Assembly (NCBI RefSeq): GCF_010723575.1
Contig: NZ_BLKZ01000001.1
Coordinates: forward strand, 2,232,001-2,296,000
DNA length: 64,000 bases
Direction: 5' to 3'
Source: Mycobacterium bourgelatii
GTDB lineage: Bacteria; Actinomycetota; Actinomycetes; Mycobacteriales; Mycobacteriaceae
Each line of letters begins with the position of its first letter. The first letter of the stretch is position 1. A program made the position numbers and the translations under genes. The notes under the pieces are model-generated. The model saw only the letters and a program-made list of their open reading frames with translations. It searched no databases and had not been told where the DNA came from. Of the stretch, positions 43,298 to 52,903 are shown piece by piece.

Positions 43298-43699
43298 GTG
43301 CAGACCGATGTGCTGGAAGTGGACACGTCGCGGCGCCGCATCGTCGATCTGACCGAAGCGGTCCGCGGGTTCTGCTTCGCTCTCGGCGACGGCCTGTGCA
43401 ACGTCTTCGTCCCCCACGCGACCGCCGGTGTCGCGATCATCGAGACCGGCGCCGGTTCCGACCACGACTTGGTGGACACGCTGGAACGACTGTTGCCCCG
43501 CGACGACCGCTACCGGCATTCCCACGGGTCCAAGGGGCACGGCGCCGACCATGTGTTGCCGGCGCTGGTCGCCCCGTCGGTGACAGTGCCGGTGACGGCG
43601 GGCGAGTTGATGCTGGGCACCTGGCAGAGCATCGTCCTGGTCGATCTCAACCGGGATAACCCCCAGCGCTCCGTACGACTTAGCTTTGTGGCGGGCTAG
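43298..43699 (+). CDS. YjbQ/UPF0047 family protein (Rv2556c type)
   Basis: The 133-residue protein starts at GTG 43298. The family motifs are visible: NVFVPHATAGVAIIE, GSKGHGADHVLPAL, and WQSIVLVDLNRDNPQRSVRLSF. Members have weak thiamine phosphate synthase activity in vitro, but the cellular role is not settled. It diverges from the starvation-type gene and is 82 bp upstream of alaS, on the same strand. Confidence 0.92.
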   Translation: MQTDVLEVDTSRRRIVDLTEAVRGFCFALGDGLCNVFVPHATAGVAIIETGAGSDHDLVDTLERLLPRDDRYRHSHGSKGHGADHVLPALVAPSVTVPVTAGELMLGTWQSIVLVDLNRDNPQRSVRLSFVAG

Positions 43700-43781
43700 A
43701 AAAGTACGCCGTCAGACAAACCTCTAGAACTGCGGCTAATAGGCTGGCAGTCGACCTCGTATCGAATTAAGGAAGCGAACA

Positions 43782-46487
43782 GTGCAGACACACGAGATCA
43801 GGAAGCGGTTCCTTGATCATTTCGTGAAGGCGGGTCACACCGAGGTGCCCAGCGCTTCGGTCATCCTGGACGACCCGAACCTGTTGTTCGTCAATGCGGG
43901 AATGGTTCAGTTCGTGCCCTTCTTCCTGGGGCAACGCACGCCGCCGTACACGAGGGCGACCAGCATCCAGAAGTGCATCCGCACCCCGGACATCGACGAG
44001 GTGGGCATCACCACCCGGCACAACACGTTTTTCCAGATGGCCGGGAACTTTTCGTTCGGCGACTATTTCAAGCGCGGCGCCATCGAGCTGGCCTGGGACC
44101 TGCTGACCAACAGTGTCTCCGAGGGGGGCTACGGCCTCGACCCGAACAGGCTGTGGGCCACGGTCTACCTCGACGACGACGAGGCAGCGGAGTTGTGGCA
44201 GGAAATCGCCAACCTGCCCCCCGAGCGGATCCAGCGCCGCGGCATGGCCGACAACTACTGGTCGATGGGCATCCCCGGACCCTGCGGTCCATCCTCGGAG
44301 ATCTACTACGACCGGGGGCCCGAGTTCGGCCCTGAGGGCGGACCCATCGTCAACGAGGACCGCTACCTCGAGGTCTGGAACCTGGTCTTCATGCAGAACG
44401 AGCGTGGTGAGGGGACCAACAAAGAGGACTACGAGATCCTGGGCCCGCTGCCGCGCAAGAACATCGACACCGGCATGGGTGTCGAGCGCATCGCCCTGGT
44501 GCTGCAAGACGTACACAACGTCTACGAGACCGACCTGCTGCGGCCGGTGATCGACCTGGTGGCCGAGCGCGCGCCGCGCCCCTACGACGTGGGAAACCAC
44601 GCCGACGACGTGCGGTACCGCATCATCGCCGACCACACCCGCACCGCCGCGATCCTGATCGGCGATGGCGTCAGCCCCGGCAACGACGGCCGCGGCTACG
44701 TGCTGCGCCGGTTGCTGCGCCGGGTCATTCGGTCCGCCAAGCTGCTGGGCATCGAAGATCCTGTCGTCGGTGACCTGATGGCCACCGTCCGCGACTCGAT
44801 GGGCCCGTCCTATCCCGAGCTGGCCACCGACTTCGAGCGGATCAACCGCATCGCGGTCGCCGAGGAAACTGCGTTCAACCGGACTCTGGCGTCCGGTTCC
44901 AAGCTGTTCGAGGACGTCGCCAAAGCAACGAAATCCACTGGCACGAAAGTTGTCTCGGGCTCGGATGCGTTCACCTTGCACGACACCTACGGCTTCCCGA
45001 TCGAGCTCACCCTCGAGATGGCGAACGAAGCCGGCCTGACGGTGGACGAGGCCGGTTTCCGCGAATTGATGGCCGAGCAGCGGCAGCGCGCGAAGGCGGA
45101 CGCCGCCGCACGCAAGCATGCGCATGCCGACCTGACCGCCTACCGCGAGCTGGTCGACGCCGGCCCCACCGAGTTCACCGGGTTCGACGAACTGACTTCC
45201 CAGGCAAAGATTCTGGGCATCTTCGTCGACGGCCAGCGGGTTCCGGTGGTGGCGCACACCGATGCAGTCGCGGCCGACCGGGTGGAGCTCATCCTGGACC
45301 GCACGCCGCTGTACGCCGAGTCGGGCGGGCAGATCGCCGACGCCGGAACCATCACCGGTACCGGGGCCAGTGCCAGCGCGAAGGCCGCCGTCACCGACGT
45401 ACAGAAGATCGCCAAAACCGTTCATGTACACCGGGTCAATGTGGAGTCGGGCGAGTTCGTCGAGGGCGACACCGTCATCGCCGAAGTGGACCCGGGCTGG
45501 CGCAAGGGCGCCACCCAAGGTCACTCGGGCACCCACATGGTGCACGCCGCGCTGCGCCAGGTGCTGGGACCCAACGCCGTGCAGGCCGGCTCGCTGAACC
45601 GGCCGGGCTACCTGCGCTTCGACTTCAACTGGCAGGGACCGCTGACCGAAGAGCAGCGCCTCCAGATCGAAGAAGTCACCAACGAAGCTGTGCAGGCCGA
45701 CTTCGAGGTGCACACTTTCATCGAGCAACTCGAGAAAGCCAAGGCGATGGGAGCGATGGCCCTGTTCGGCGAGTCCTACCCGGACCAGGTGCGGGTGGTG
45801 GAGATCGGCGGACCCTTTTCGCTGGAGCTGTGCGGCGGCACTCACGTGCACAACTCGGCGCAGATCGGCCCGGTCACCATCCTGGGCGAGTCGTCGATCG
45901 GCTCGGGTGTGCGCCGGGTCGAGGCTTACGTCGGGCTGGATTCCTTCCGTCACCTGGCCAAGGAGCGCGCCCTGATGGCCGGGCTCGCGTCGACGCTGAA
46001 GGTGCCGTCCGAAGAGGTGCCCACCCGGGTGGCCAATCTGGTGGAACGACTCAAGGCGGCCGAAAAGGAACTCGAGCGCATGCGCCAGGCCAGTGCCCGG
46101 GCTGCGGCCGCCAACGCTGCCGCCGGCGCCGAGCGCATCGGTAACGTGCGTCTGGTGGCGCAACGGATGTCAGCCGGGATGACCGCCGCCGACTTGCGTT
46201 CTCTGGTGGGCGACGTCCGCGCCAAGCTCGGCAGCGATCCGGCCGTGGTCGCGTTGATCGCCGAGGGGGAGAACCAGAGCGTGCCGTACGCCGTCGGGGC
46301 CAATCCCGCCGCCCAGGACCTCGGGCTGAACGCCAACGAGCTGGTCCAGCAGCTGGCCATGGCGGTGGATGGTCGCGGCGGCGGCAAGGCCGATCTGGCG
46401 CAGGGCTCCGGCAAGAATCCGGCCGGCATCGACGCCGCGCTCGATGCGGTCCGCTCCAAGGTCACGGCGATAGCGCGGGTTGGTTGA
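43782..46487 (+). CDS. alaS: Alanyl-tRNA synthetase
   Basis: Charges tRNA-Ala. The 901-residue enzyme has the class II catalytic core (FFQMAGNFSFGDYF, GMGVERIA), the editing domain with HSGTHMVHA and CGGTHVHNSAQIGP (zinc-site residues), and the C-terminal oligomerisation part. GTG at 43782 follows AAGGAAG. It corresponds to Rv2555c and is complete. It heads the run alaS-ruvX-mltG-aroE-prepilin peptidase-aroC-aroK-aroB-aroQ, with every step separated by little or no DNA. Confidence 0.98.
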   Translation: MQTHEIRKRFLDHFVKAGHTEVPSASVILDDPNLLFVNAGMVQFVPFFLGQRTPPYTRATSIQKCIRTPDIDEVGITTRHNTFFQMAGNFSFGDYFKRGAIELAWDLLTNSVSEGGYGLDPNRLWATVYLDDDEAAELWQEIANLPPERIQRRGMADNYWSMGIPGPCGPSSEIYYDRGPEFGPEGGPIVNEDRYLEVWNLVFMQNERGEGTNKEDYEILGPLPRKNIDTGMGVERIALVLQDVHNVYETDLLRPVIDLVAERAPRPYDVGNHADDVRYRIIADHTRTAAILIGDGVSPGNDGRGYVLRRLLRRVIRSAKLLGIEDPVVGDLMATVRDSMGPSYPELATDFERINRIAVAEETAFNRTLASGSKLFEDVAKATKSTGTKVVSGSDAFTLHDTYGFPIELTLEMANEAGLTVDEAGFRELMAEQRQRAKADAAARKHAHADLTAYRELVDAGPTEFTGFDELTSQAKILGIFVDGQRVPVVAHTDAVAADRVELILDRTPLYAESGGQIADAGTITGTGASASAKAAVTDVQKIAKTVHVHRVNVESGEFVEGDTVIAEVDPGWRKGATQGHSGTHMVHAALRQVLGPNAVQAGSLNRPGYLRFDFNWQGPLTEEQRLQIEEVTNEAVQADFEVHTFIEQLEKAKAMGAMALFGESYPDQVRVVEIGGPFSLELCGGTHVHNSAQIGPVTILGESSIGSGVRRVEAYVGLDSFRHLAKERALMAGLASTLKVPSEEVPTRVANLVERLKAAEKELERMRQASARAAAANAAAGAERIGNVRLVAQRMSAGMTAADLRSLVGDVRAKLGSDPAVVALIAEGENQSVPYAVGANPAAQDLGLNANELVQQLAMAVDGRGGGKADLAQGSGKNPAGIDAALDAVRSKVTAIARVG

Positions 46488-47018
46488 GTGATCGAATCAG
46501 CGCATCGCCTGCCCAACCGGCCGGGCGACTCAGACCAGACGTCCGGCCCCGCGCCGGGCAAGGGTCGTCGGCTGGGGATCGACGTGGGCAAGGTGCGCAT
46601 CGGCGTGGCCGCCAGCGACCCCGACGGCATCCTCGCCACGCCGGTGGAAACGGTGCGCCGTGACCGGTCCGGCAAGCATGTGCGTCGACTCGCCGCGTTG
46701 GTCGCGGAGTTCGAGGCGGTGGAAGTCATCGTCGGGCTGCCGCGCACCCTGGCCGACCGCATCGGCCCGTCTGCGCAGGACGCGACCGAGGTAGCCGAGG
46801 CGCTGGGCCAGCGCATCGCGCCGATTCCCGTGCGGCTCTTCGACGAGCGCCTGACCACTGTCACCGCCCAGCGGTCGCTGCGCGACGCCGGCGTCCGTGC
46901 CAGGGACCAGCGCGCGGTCATCGACCAGGCCGCCGCGGTGGCAATCCTGCAGGGATGGCTGGACCAGCGCCGCAGCATGGCGGCTGCTGCCGAGACGAGC
47001 GAGGCCACCGATGATTGA
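46488..47018 (+). CDS. ruvX: Putative Holliday junction resolvase RuvX (YqgF family)
   Basis: A 176-residue RNase H-like fold protein with GIDVGKVRIGVAASD (first Asp), VIVGLPRTLADRIGPSA, DERLTTVTAQRSL and DQAAAVAILQGWL. The family acts on Holliday junctions or on 16S rRNA processing. GTG at 46488 directly follows the alaS stop. Its last 8 bases overlap mltG. It corresponds to Rv2554c. Confidence 0.95.
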   Translation: MIESAHRLPNRPGDSDQTSGPAPGKGRRLGIDVGKVRIGVAASDPDGILATPVETVRRDRSGKHVRRLAALVAEFEAVEVIVGLPRTLADRIGPSAQDATEVAEALGQRIAPIPVRLFDERLTTVTAQRSLRDAGVRARDQRAVIDQAAAVAILQGWLDQRRSMAAAAETSEATDD

Positions 47019-48255
47019 CGAGGGCCTGCCGGAGCGCGCGCAACCGGCCCCGGTCGGACCGGCCAAGCATCGCAGATCGCGCGCCAACCGCAAACACGCA
47101 CAGAAAGTCCGTCGCCGTCGGCGCCTCGCGGGGGCACTCGCACTCGGGCTGCTGGTGGTGATCGTGGTGGCAGCGGTGGGCCTCGGTTCCAAGCTGTGGC
47201 ACGCCATCTCGGGTTCCAGCGGCGACTACACCGGCAACGGCAAGCAGGACATCGTCATCCAGATCCAGTCCGGTGACTCCACCACCGCGGTGGGCGAGAC
47301 GTTGCACAAGCACAACGTGGTGCGCACGGTTCGGGCGTTTGTCGATGCCGCACACGGCAACGCGGCGATTTCGTCGATCCAGCCTGGCTTCTATCGGATG
47401 CGCACCGAGATCCCGGCGGCCACCGCTGTCGCGCGCCTGGCCGACCCCAACAACCGGGTGGGCAAACTGGTCATCCCCGAGGGGCGGCAGCTCGACGACA
47501 CCACCGACATGAAGACCAACGTGGTGACGCCGGGGATATTCAGCCTGATCTCGCGTGCCACCTGCGTGGATCTCGACGGCGACGAGCGCTGCGTTTCGGT
47601 GGCCGAATTGCGCAAGGCGGCGAGCAAGAGCACCCCGACCATGCTGATGGTGCCACCCTGGGCCGTTCAGCCGGTCAACGAGCTGGGCGACGACCATCGC
47701 CGCATCGAGGGCCTCATCGCGCCGGGAACCTTCAACATCAATCCCGCCGACTCGGCGGAAACCATACTGGCGACGCTGATCAGCGCCGGGGCCATGGAGT
47801 ACACGAAATCTGGGCTGGAAAACACCGCCCGATCCTTGGGACTCTCGCCCTACGACATTCTCGTGGTGGCCTCGCTGGTGCAGCAGGAATCCAAAGTGCA
47901 GGACTTCCCGAAGGTGGCCCAGGTCATCTACAACCGGCTGCACGAGCACCGCAAACTCGAGTTCGACTCGACCGTGAACTATCCGCTGGACCGCCGCGAA
48001 GTAGCAACAAGCGACGCCGACCGGGCCATCCGAAACTCCTGGAACACCTATATGGCCGAGGGGCTGCCGGCGACCGCCATCTGTTCGCCCGGCGTCGACG
48101 CCCTGATCGCCGCCGAGCACCCGGCACCGGGCGACTGGTTGTACTTCGTCACCATCGACTCCCAGGGAACGACGCTGTTCACGCGGGACTACCAGCAGCA
48201 TCTGGCGAATATCGAGCTGGCCAAGCACAACGGTGTCCTCGACAGCGCGCGCTAG
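47011..48255 (+). CDS. mltG: Endolytic transglycosylase MltG
   Basis: Cuts nascent peptidoglycan strands and so sets glycan length, outside the membrane. An N-terminal basic cytosolic tail is followed by one membrane segment (about residues 42-62), a LysM-like segment and the YceG catalytic domain. The catalytic Glu is in VASLVQQESKVQD, with QVIYNRLHEHRKLEFDSTVNYPL and SWNTYMAEGLPATAICSPG behind it. ATG at 47011 overlaps ruvX by 8 bases, and the gene overlaps aroE by 23 bases. It corresponds to Rv2553c. Confidence 0.95.
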   Translation: MIDEGLPERAQPAPVGPAKHRRSRANRKHAQKVRRRRRLAGALALGLLVVIVVAAVGLGSKLWHAISGSSGDYTGNGKQDIVIQIQSGDSTTAVGETLHKHNVVRTVRAFVDAAHGNAAISSIQPGFYRMRTEIPAATAVARLADPNNRVGKLVIPEGRQLDDTTDMKTNVVTPGIFSLISRATCVDLDGDERCVSVAELRKAASKSTPTMLMVPPWAVQPVNELGDDHRRIEGLIAPGTFNINPADSAETILATLISAGAMEYTKSGLENTARSLGLSPYDILVVASLVQQESKVQDFPKVAQVIYNRLHEHRKLEFDSTVNYPLDRREVATSDADRAIRNSWNTYMAEGLPATAICSPGVDALIAAEHPAPGDWLYFVTIDSQGTTLFTRDYQQHLANIELAKHNGVLDSAR

Positions 48256-49060
48256 GCGCCGAGCGGCGGTACTGGGCAAGCCGATCGCGCATTCCCGCTC
48301 TCCGCAGCTGCATCTGGCCGCCTACCGTGCGCTGGGGCTGCACGACTGGACCTATGACCGCATCGAGTGCGACGCCGAGGAGCTCCCGGGCTTGGTTGGG
48401 GGGTTCGGGCCGGAGTGGGTCGGCGTCTCGGTGACCATGCCGGGCAAGTTCGCCGCCCTGCGGTTCGCCGATGAGCGCACCGCTCGCGCCGGGCTGGTCG
48501 GGTCCGCCAACACGCTGGTGCACACGCCGACGGGGTGGCGGGCCGACAACACCGACATCGACGGCGTCGCGGGAGCGCTGGGACACGCCTCCGGTCACGC
48601 CCTGGTATGCGGGTCGGGTGGTACCGCGCCGGCGGCCGTGGTGGGGCTGGCCGACCTCGGCGTCACCGGCATCACCATCGTCGCGCGCAATCCCGACAAG
48701 GCCGCCCGACTCCTGGACCTGGGCGAGCGGGTCGGCGTGGCGACCCGATTCTGCGCCTTGACAGACCCCGCCGACCCGGCCCTGGCCGACGAGGTGGCCG
48801 CGGCTCAGGTGCTGGTCAGCACGATTCCGGCCGAGGTGGCCGAGCGGTACGCCGCAACTTTCGCACCGATCCCGGTGCTGCTGGATGCCATCTACAACCC
48901 CTGGCCCACGCCGCTGGCCGCCGCGGTGTCCGCTGCGGGCGGCCAGGTGATCAGCGGTCTGCAGATGCTGTTGCACCAGGCGTTCGCCCAGGTCGAGCAA
49001 TTCACCGGCCTGCCTGCCCCGCGCGAAGCGATGACTTGCGCATTGGAAGCAGCGGAATAA
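48233..49060 (+). CDS. aroE: Shikimate dehydrogenase
   Basis: Reduces 3-dehydroshikimate to shikimate with NADPH. The 275-residue protein has the substrate motif KPIAHSRSPQLH, the catalytic Lys in SVTMPGKF, Asp in ADNTDIDG and the nucleotide loop CGSGGTAPA. GTG at 48233 lies inside the end of mltG. It corresponds to Rv2552c and is the first of the shikimate enzymes in the run. Complete. Confidence 0.96.
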   Translation: MSSTARARRRAAVLGKPIAHSRSPQLHLAAYRALGLHDWTYDRIECDAEELPGLVGGFGPEWVGVSVTMPGKFAALRFADERTARAGLVGSANTLVHTPTGWRADNTDIDGVAGALGHASGHALVCGSGGTAPAAVVGLADLGVTGITIVARNPDKAARLLDLGERVGVATRFCALTDPADPALADEVAAAQVLVSTIPAEVAERYAATFAPIPVLLDAIYNPWPTPLAAAVSAAGGQVISGLQMLLHQAFAQVEQFTGLPAPREAMTCALEAAE

Positions 49061-49070
49061 CGTCCCCAGG

Positions 49071-49490
49071 GTGCTGATCCCGGGGGCGGTGGCGGTGCTG
49101 GCCTGGCTAACCGCACTGAGCTGCTACGACTTGTCGCAGCGTCGGCTGCCCAACGCGCTCACGCTGTCCGGAGCCGCGGCGATCCTGCCGGCGGCCACGG
49201 TGTGTGGTCGCGGGCCGCAGGCGTTCGCCGGCGCGGTGGCCTTGACCGCGGTGTATCTGCTGGTTCACCTGGCGGCGCCGCGGGCCATGGGCGCCGGGGA
49301 CGTCAAGCTAGCGATCGGTGTCGGCGGTCTCACCGGAGGTTTCGGGCCCGAGGTGTGGTTTCTGGCGGCCATCGCCGCGCCGCTGTTGACGGCGCTGATG
49401 GGCGTGGCCGCGCTGGCCCGGGGTGTGCACACGGTCCCGCACGGACCATCGATGTGTCTGGCTACGGTAGCCGCCATCCTTTGCGGTTGA
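49071..49490 (+). CDS. Prepilin peptidase-like A24 aspartyl protease (Rv2551c type)
   Basis: A 139-residue membrane protein with about four hydrophobic segments and both catalytic aspartates of the type IV leader peptidase family, in SCYDLSQRRLPN and MGAGDVKLA (GxGD). It lacks the methyltransferase half of full prepilin peptidases. It could process Flp or competence-like pilins, but no pilin gene lies nearby. GTG at 49071. It sits inside the shikimate run between aroE and aroC. H37Rv has about ten genes (Rv2541-Rv2550) between here and aroF; they are missing in this window. Confidence 0.88.
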   Translation: MLIPGAVAVLAWLTALSCYDLSQRRLPNALTLSGAAAILPAATVCGRGPQAFAGAVALTAVYLLVHLAAPRAMGAGDVKLAIGVGGLTGGFGPEVWFLAAIAAPLLTALMGVAALARGVHTVPHGPSMCLATVAAILCG

Positions 49491-49587
49491 TTCTGCGCTC
49501 ATGGCGGCCCCACTCGAACGTCTTCGCCGCAGACGCAGGATCAACGGCCTGAACGAGTCACAAAGGTGCCCATGGGAAGATGGTGCG

Positions 49588-50802
49588 GTGTTGCGCTGGA
49601 TAACTGCCGGGGAGTCGCATGGCCGCGCGTTGGTGGCCGTAGTCGAAGGCATGGTCGCCGGCGTCCAAATCACCTCGGACGACATCGCCGAACAGTTGGC
49701 CCGCCGCCGCCTGGGTTACGGACGCGGAGCGCGCATGAAATTCGAGCGCGACGCGGTGACCATGCTGGCCGGAGTGCGGCACGGCAGCACCCTGGGTGGA
49801 CCGATCGCCATCGAGATCGGCAACACCGAATGGCCCAAGTGGGAAACCGTGATGGCCCCCGACCCCGTCGACCCGGCCGAACTGGAAAACAGCGCCCGTA
49901 ACGAACCACTGACGCGGCCCCGACCCGGCCACGCCGACTATGCGGGCATGCTCAAGTACGGCTTCGACGACGCCCGCCCGGTGTTGGAGCGGGCCAGCGC
50001 GCGGGAAACCGCGGCCCGGGTGGCGGCTGGAACGGTGGCGCGGGCCTTCCTGCGGCAAGCCCTGGGCGTCGAGGTGCTGTCCCACGTCATCTCCATCGGC
50101 GCGTCGGAACCCTACGTAGGCCCGCCGCCTCGGGCCGAAGATCTGCCCGCCATCGACGCCAGCCCGGTTCGCGCGTTCGACAAGGCCGCCGAGCAGAGCA
50201 TGATCACCGAGATCGAAGCGGCCAAGAAGGACGGCGACACCCTCGGCGGCATCGTGGAAGTGGTGGCGCTGGGCCTACCGGTGGGGCTGGGATCGTTCAC
50301 CAGCGGCGACAACAAGCTGGACAGCCAGTTGGCCGCGGCGGTGATGGGCATCCAGGCGATCAAGGGCGTCGAGATCGGCGACGGTTTCGAGACGGCGCGC
50401 CGGCGCGGCAGCCGCGCCCACGACGAGATGTACCCGGGACCCGACGGCATCGTCCGCTCCACCAACCGGGCCGGGGGTATCGAAGGCGGCATGACCAACG
50501 GGCAGCCGCTGCGGGTGCGGGCCGCCATGAAACCGATCTCCACCGTGCCGCGGGCGCTGGCCACCGTCGACATGGCGACCGGTGACGAGGCCGTCGCCAT
50601 CCACCAGCGTTCGGATGTCTGCGCCGTCCCCGCCGCCGGCGTCGTGGTCGAGACCATGGTCGCGCTGGTACTGGCCCGTGCGGCGCTGGAGAAGTTCGGC
50701 GGCGATTCGCTGGCCGAAACCCGCCGCAACCTCGAGGCATATCAGCGCACCGTTGCCGAGCGGGAAGCGCCGGCCACCCGAGCCCGGGTCTCGCAAGGGT
50801 AG
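49588..50802 (+). CDS. aroC: Chorismate synthase
   Basis: Makes chorismate from EPSP with reduced flavin. The 404-residue protein has ITAGESHGRALVAVVEG, RPGHADYAGMLKY, SARETAARVAAG and RSTNRAGGIEGGMTNG. GTG at 49588 is chosen because residues before it are not part of the family. It corresponds to Rv2540c (also called aroF in H37Rv). It is followed 7 bp later by aroK. Confidence 0.97.
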   Translation: MLRWITAGESHGRALVAVVEGMVAGVQITSDDIAEQLARRRLGYGRGARMKFERDAVTMLAGVRHGSTLGGPIAIEIGNTEWPKWETVMAPDPVDPAELENSARNEPLTRPRPGHADYAGMLKYGFDDARPVLERASARETAARVAAGTVARAFLRQALGVEVLSHVISIGASEPYVGPPPRAEDLPAIDASPVRAFDKAAEQSMITEIEAAKKDGDTLGGIVEVVALGLPVGLGSFTSGDNKLDSQLAAAVMGIQAIKGVEIGDGFETARRRGSRAHDEMYPGPDGIVRSTNRAGGIEGGMTNGQPLRVRAAMKPISTVPRALATVDMATGDEAVAIHQRSDVCAVPAAGVVVETMVALVLARAALEKFGGDSLAETRRNLEAYQRTVAEREAPATRARVSQG

Positions 50803-50809
50803 AAGCACC

Positions 50810-51376
50810 ATGGCACCCAAAGCGGTACTCGTCGGGCTGCCGGGTTCCGGCAAGTCCACCATCGGACGGCGACTGGCCAAGGCGCTCGGGGTCGCCATGC
50901 TGGACACCGACGCGGCCATCGAGCAGCAGACCGGGCGCACCATCCCCGAGATCTTCGCTACCGACGGAGAGTCGGAGTTCCGCCGCATCGAGGAAGAAGT
51001 GGTCAAGGCGGCCTTGGAGAACCACGACGGCGTGCTCTCCCTCGGCGGCGGCGCCGTCACCAGCCCCGGAGTATGTGCGGCGCTGGCCGGTCACACCGTC
51101 GTCTATCTGGAAATCAGCGCCTCGGAAGGGGTGCGACGTACCGGTGGCAGCACCGTGCGCCCGTTGCTGGCCGGCCCGGACCGTGACGAGAAATACCGCG
51201 CCCTGATGGCGCAACGCATTCCGCTGTACCGGCGCGTCGCCACCATCCGGGTGGACACCAATCGACGCAATCCCGGGGCGGTGGTTCGCTACATCATGTC
51301 GCGTCTGCCAGCTTCCCCTGATACAGCTTCCCCTGATACAGCAGCCACTCCCAGCCCCAGCGAGGCCACCACATGA
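50810..51376 (+). CDS. aroK: Shikimate kinase
   Basis: Phosphorylates shikimate with ATP. The 188-residue protein has Walker A GLPGSGKST, the shikimate-binding LDTDAAIE and the GGGA motif. The C-terminal tail (about residues 166-188) holds a short internal repeat, SPDTASPDTA, from a duplicated 15-base stretch. ATG at 50810. It ends on ATGA shared with aroB. Confidence 0.96.
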   Translation: MAPKAVLVGLPGSGKSTIGRRLAKALGVAMLDTDAAIEQQTGRTIPEIFATDGESEFRRIEEEVVKAALENHDGVLSLGGGAVTSPGVCAALAGHTVVYLEISASEGVRRTGGSTVRPLLAGPDRDEKYRALMAQRIPLYRRVATIRVDTNRRNPGAVVRYIMSRLPASPDTASPDTAATPSPSEATT

Positions 51377-52461
51377 CCGCCAGCACCGAACCGGTTACCG
51401 TGCGGGTGGCCGTCGATCCGCCCTATCCGGTGGTGATCGGCACCGGCTTGCTCAACGAGCTGGACGAATTACTTTCCAGCCGGCATCGGGTCGCCATCCT
51501 GCACCAACCCGTGCTCGCCCAGACGGCGGAGGCGATCCGCAGCCGCCTGGCCGACAAGGGCGTCGACGCCCACCGCATCGAAATCCCCGACGCGGAAGCC
51601 GGCAAAGAACTGCCCGTCGTGGGTTTCATCTGGGAAGTGTTGGGCCGCATCGGAATCGGCCGCAAAGACGCGCTGGTCAGCCTGGGTGGCGGGGCGGCCA
51701 CCGACGTCGCCGGGTTCGCGGCGGCGACCTGGTTGCGCGGCGTCTCGATCGTGCACATCCCCACCACGCTGCTGGGCATGGTCGACGCGGCCGTCGGCGG
51801 CAAGACCGGCATCAACACCGACGCGGGCAAGAATCTGGTCGGTGCGTTTCATCAACCGCTCGCCGTCCTTGCCGATCTGGCCACGCTGGAAACCCTGCCG
51901 CACAACGAAATCGCCTGCGGGATGGCCGAAGTGGTCAAGGCGGGTTTCGTCGCCGACCCGGTGATCCTGGACCTCATCGAGGCCGACCCGCAGGCCGCGA
52001 TGGATCCGAAGGGTGCCGTGCTGCCCGAGCTGATCTGGCGTTCCGTCGCCGTCAAAGCTGAGGTCGTCGCCGCCGACGAGAAGGAATCCGAGCTCCGCGA
52101 GATTCTCAACTACGGCCACACGTTGGGCCACGCGATCGAGCGCCGGGAGCGCTACCAGTGGCGGCACGGTGCCGCGGTGTCGGTAGGGCTGGTGTTTGCC
52201 GCCGAGCTGGCCAGGCTCACCGGACGTCTTGACGACGACACCGCCGCGCGCCACCGCACGATCCTGTCTTCGCTCGGACTGCCGGTCAGCTACGACCCCG
52301 ACGCGCTGCCGCAGTTGCTGGAGTTCATGGCCGGCGACAAGAAGACTCGAGCCGGTGTGCTGCGGTTCGTGGTTCTGGACGGGCTGGCCAAACCGGGCCG
52401 AATGGTGGGTCCGGATCCGGGTTTGTTGGTGACGGCCTACGCGGGAGTCTGTGCCCCATGA
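51373..52461 (+). CDS. aroB: 3-Dehydroquinate synthase
   Basis: Converts DAHP to 3-dehydroquinate using NAD and zinc. The 362-residue enzyme has GGGAATDVAGFAAAT, the IPTTLLGMVDAAVGGKTGIN substrate segment and the zinc histidines in NYGHTLGHAIE. ATG at 51373 overlaps aroK, and the last bases overlap aroQ by ATGA. It corresponds to Rv2538c. Confidence 0.97.
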   Translation: MTASTEPVTVRVAVDPPYPVVIGTGLLNELDELLSSRHRVAILHQPVLAQTAEAIRSRLADKGVDAHRIEIPDAEAGKELPVVGFIWEVLGRIGIGRKDALVSLGGGAATDVAGFAAATWLRGVSIVHIPTTLLGMVDAAVGGKTGINTDAGKNLVGAFHQPLAVLADLATLETLPHNEIACGMAEVVKAGFVADPVILDLIEADPQAAMDPKGAVLPELIWRSVAVKAEVVAADEKESELREILNYGHTLGHAIERRERYQWRHGAAVSVGLVFAAELARLTGRLDDDTAARHRTILSSLGLPVSYDPDALPQLLEFMAGDKKTRAGVLRFVVLDGLAKPGRMVGPDPGLLVTAYAGVCAP

Positions 52462-52901
52462 CTCAAGGCCGCACGGTAAACATCATCAATGGCCCCAACC
52501 TCGGTCGGCTGGGTCGGCGCGAGCCCGCCGTCTACGGCAGCACGACTCACGACGAGTTGGCCGCGCTCATCGAACGGGAGGCCGCCGGGCTGGGCCTGAA
52601 CGCCGTCGTGCGACAGAGCGACAGCGAAGCGGAACTGCTGGAGTGGATTCACCAGGCCGCCGACGCGGGGGAGCCGGTGATCCTCAACGCCGGTGGCCTG
52701 ACGCACACCTCGGTGGCGCTGCGCGACGCGTGCGCCGAACTGACCGCGCCCCTGATCGAAGTGCACATCTCCAACGTGCATGCGCGCGAGGAGTTCCGGC
52801 GCCATTCCTACCTGAGCCCCATTGCGACGGGAGTGATCGTGGGGCTGGGAATTCAGGGCTATCTGCTCGCCCTGCGCTACCTGGCCGAAGCCGAGAGCTA
52901 G
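52458..52901 (+). CDS. aroQ: Type II 3-dehydroquinate dehydratase
   Basis: Dehydrates 3-dehydroquinate. The 147-residue protein is the type II form, with INGPNLGRLGRREPAVYG (catalytic Arg and Tyr), LNAGGLTHTSVALRDA and EVHISNVHAREEFR. It corresponds to Rv2537c (aroD in H37Rv naming). ATG at 52458 overlaps aroB. It is followed by a convergent membrane-protein gene 2 bp later. Confidence 0.97.
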   Translation: MTQGRTVNIINGPNLGRLGRREPAVYGSTTHDELAALIEREAAGLGLNAVVRQSDSEAELLEWIHQAADAGEPVILNAGGLTHTSVALRDACAELTAPLIEVHISNVHAREEFRRHSYLSPIATGVIVGLGIQGYLLALRYLAEAES

Positions 52902-52903
52902 CT

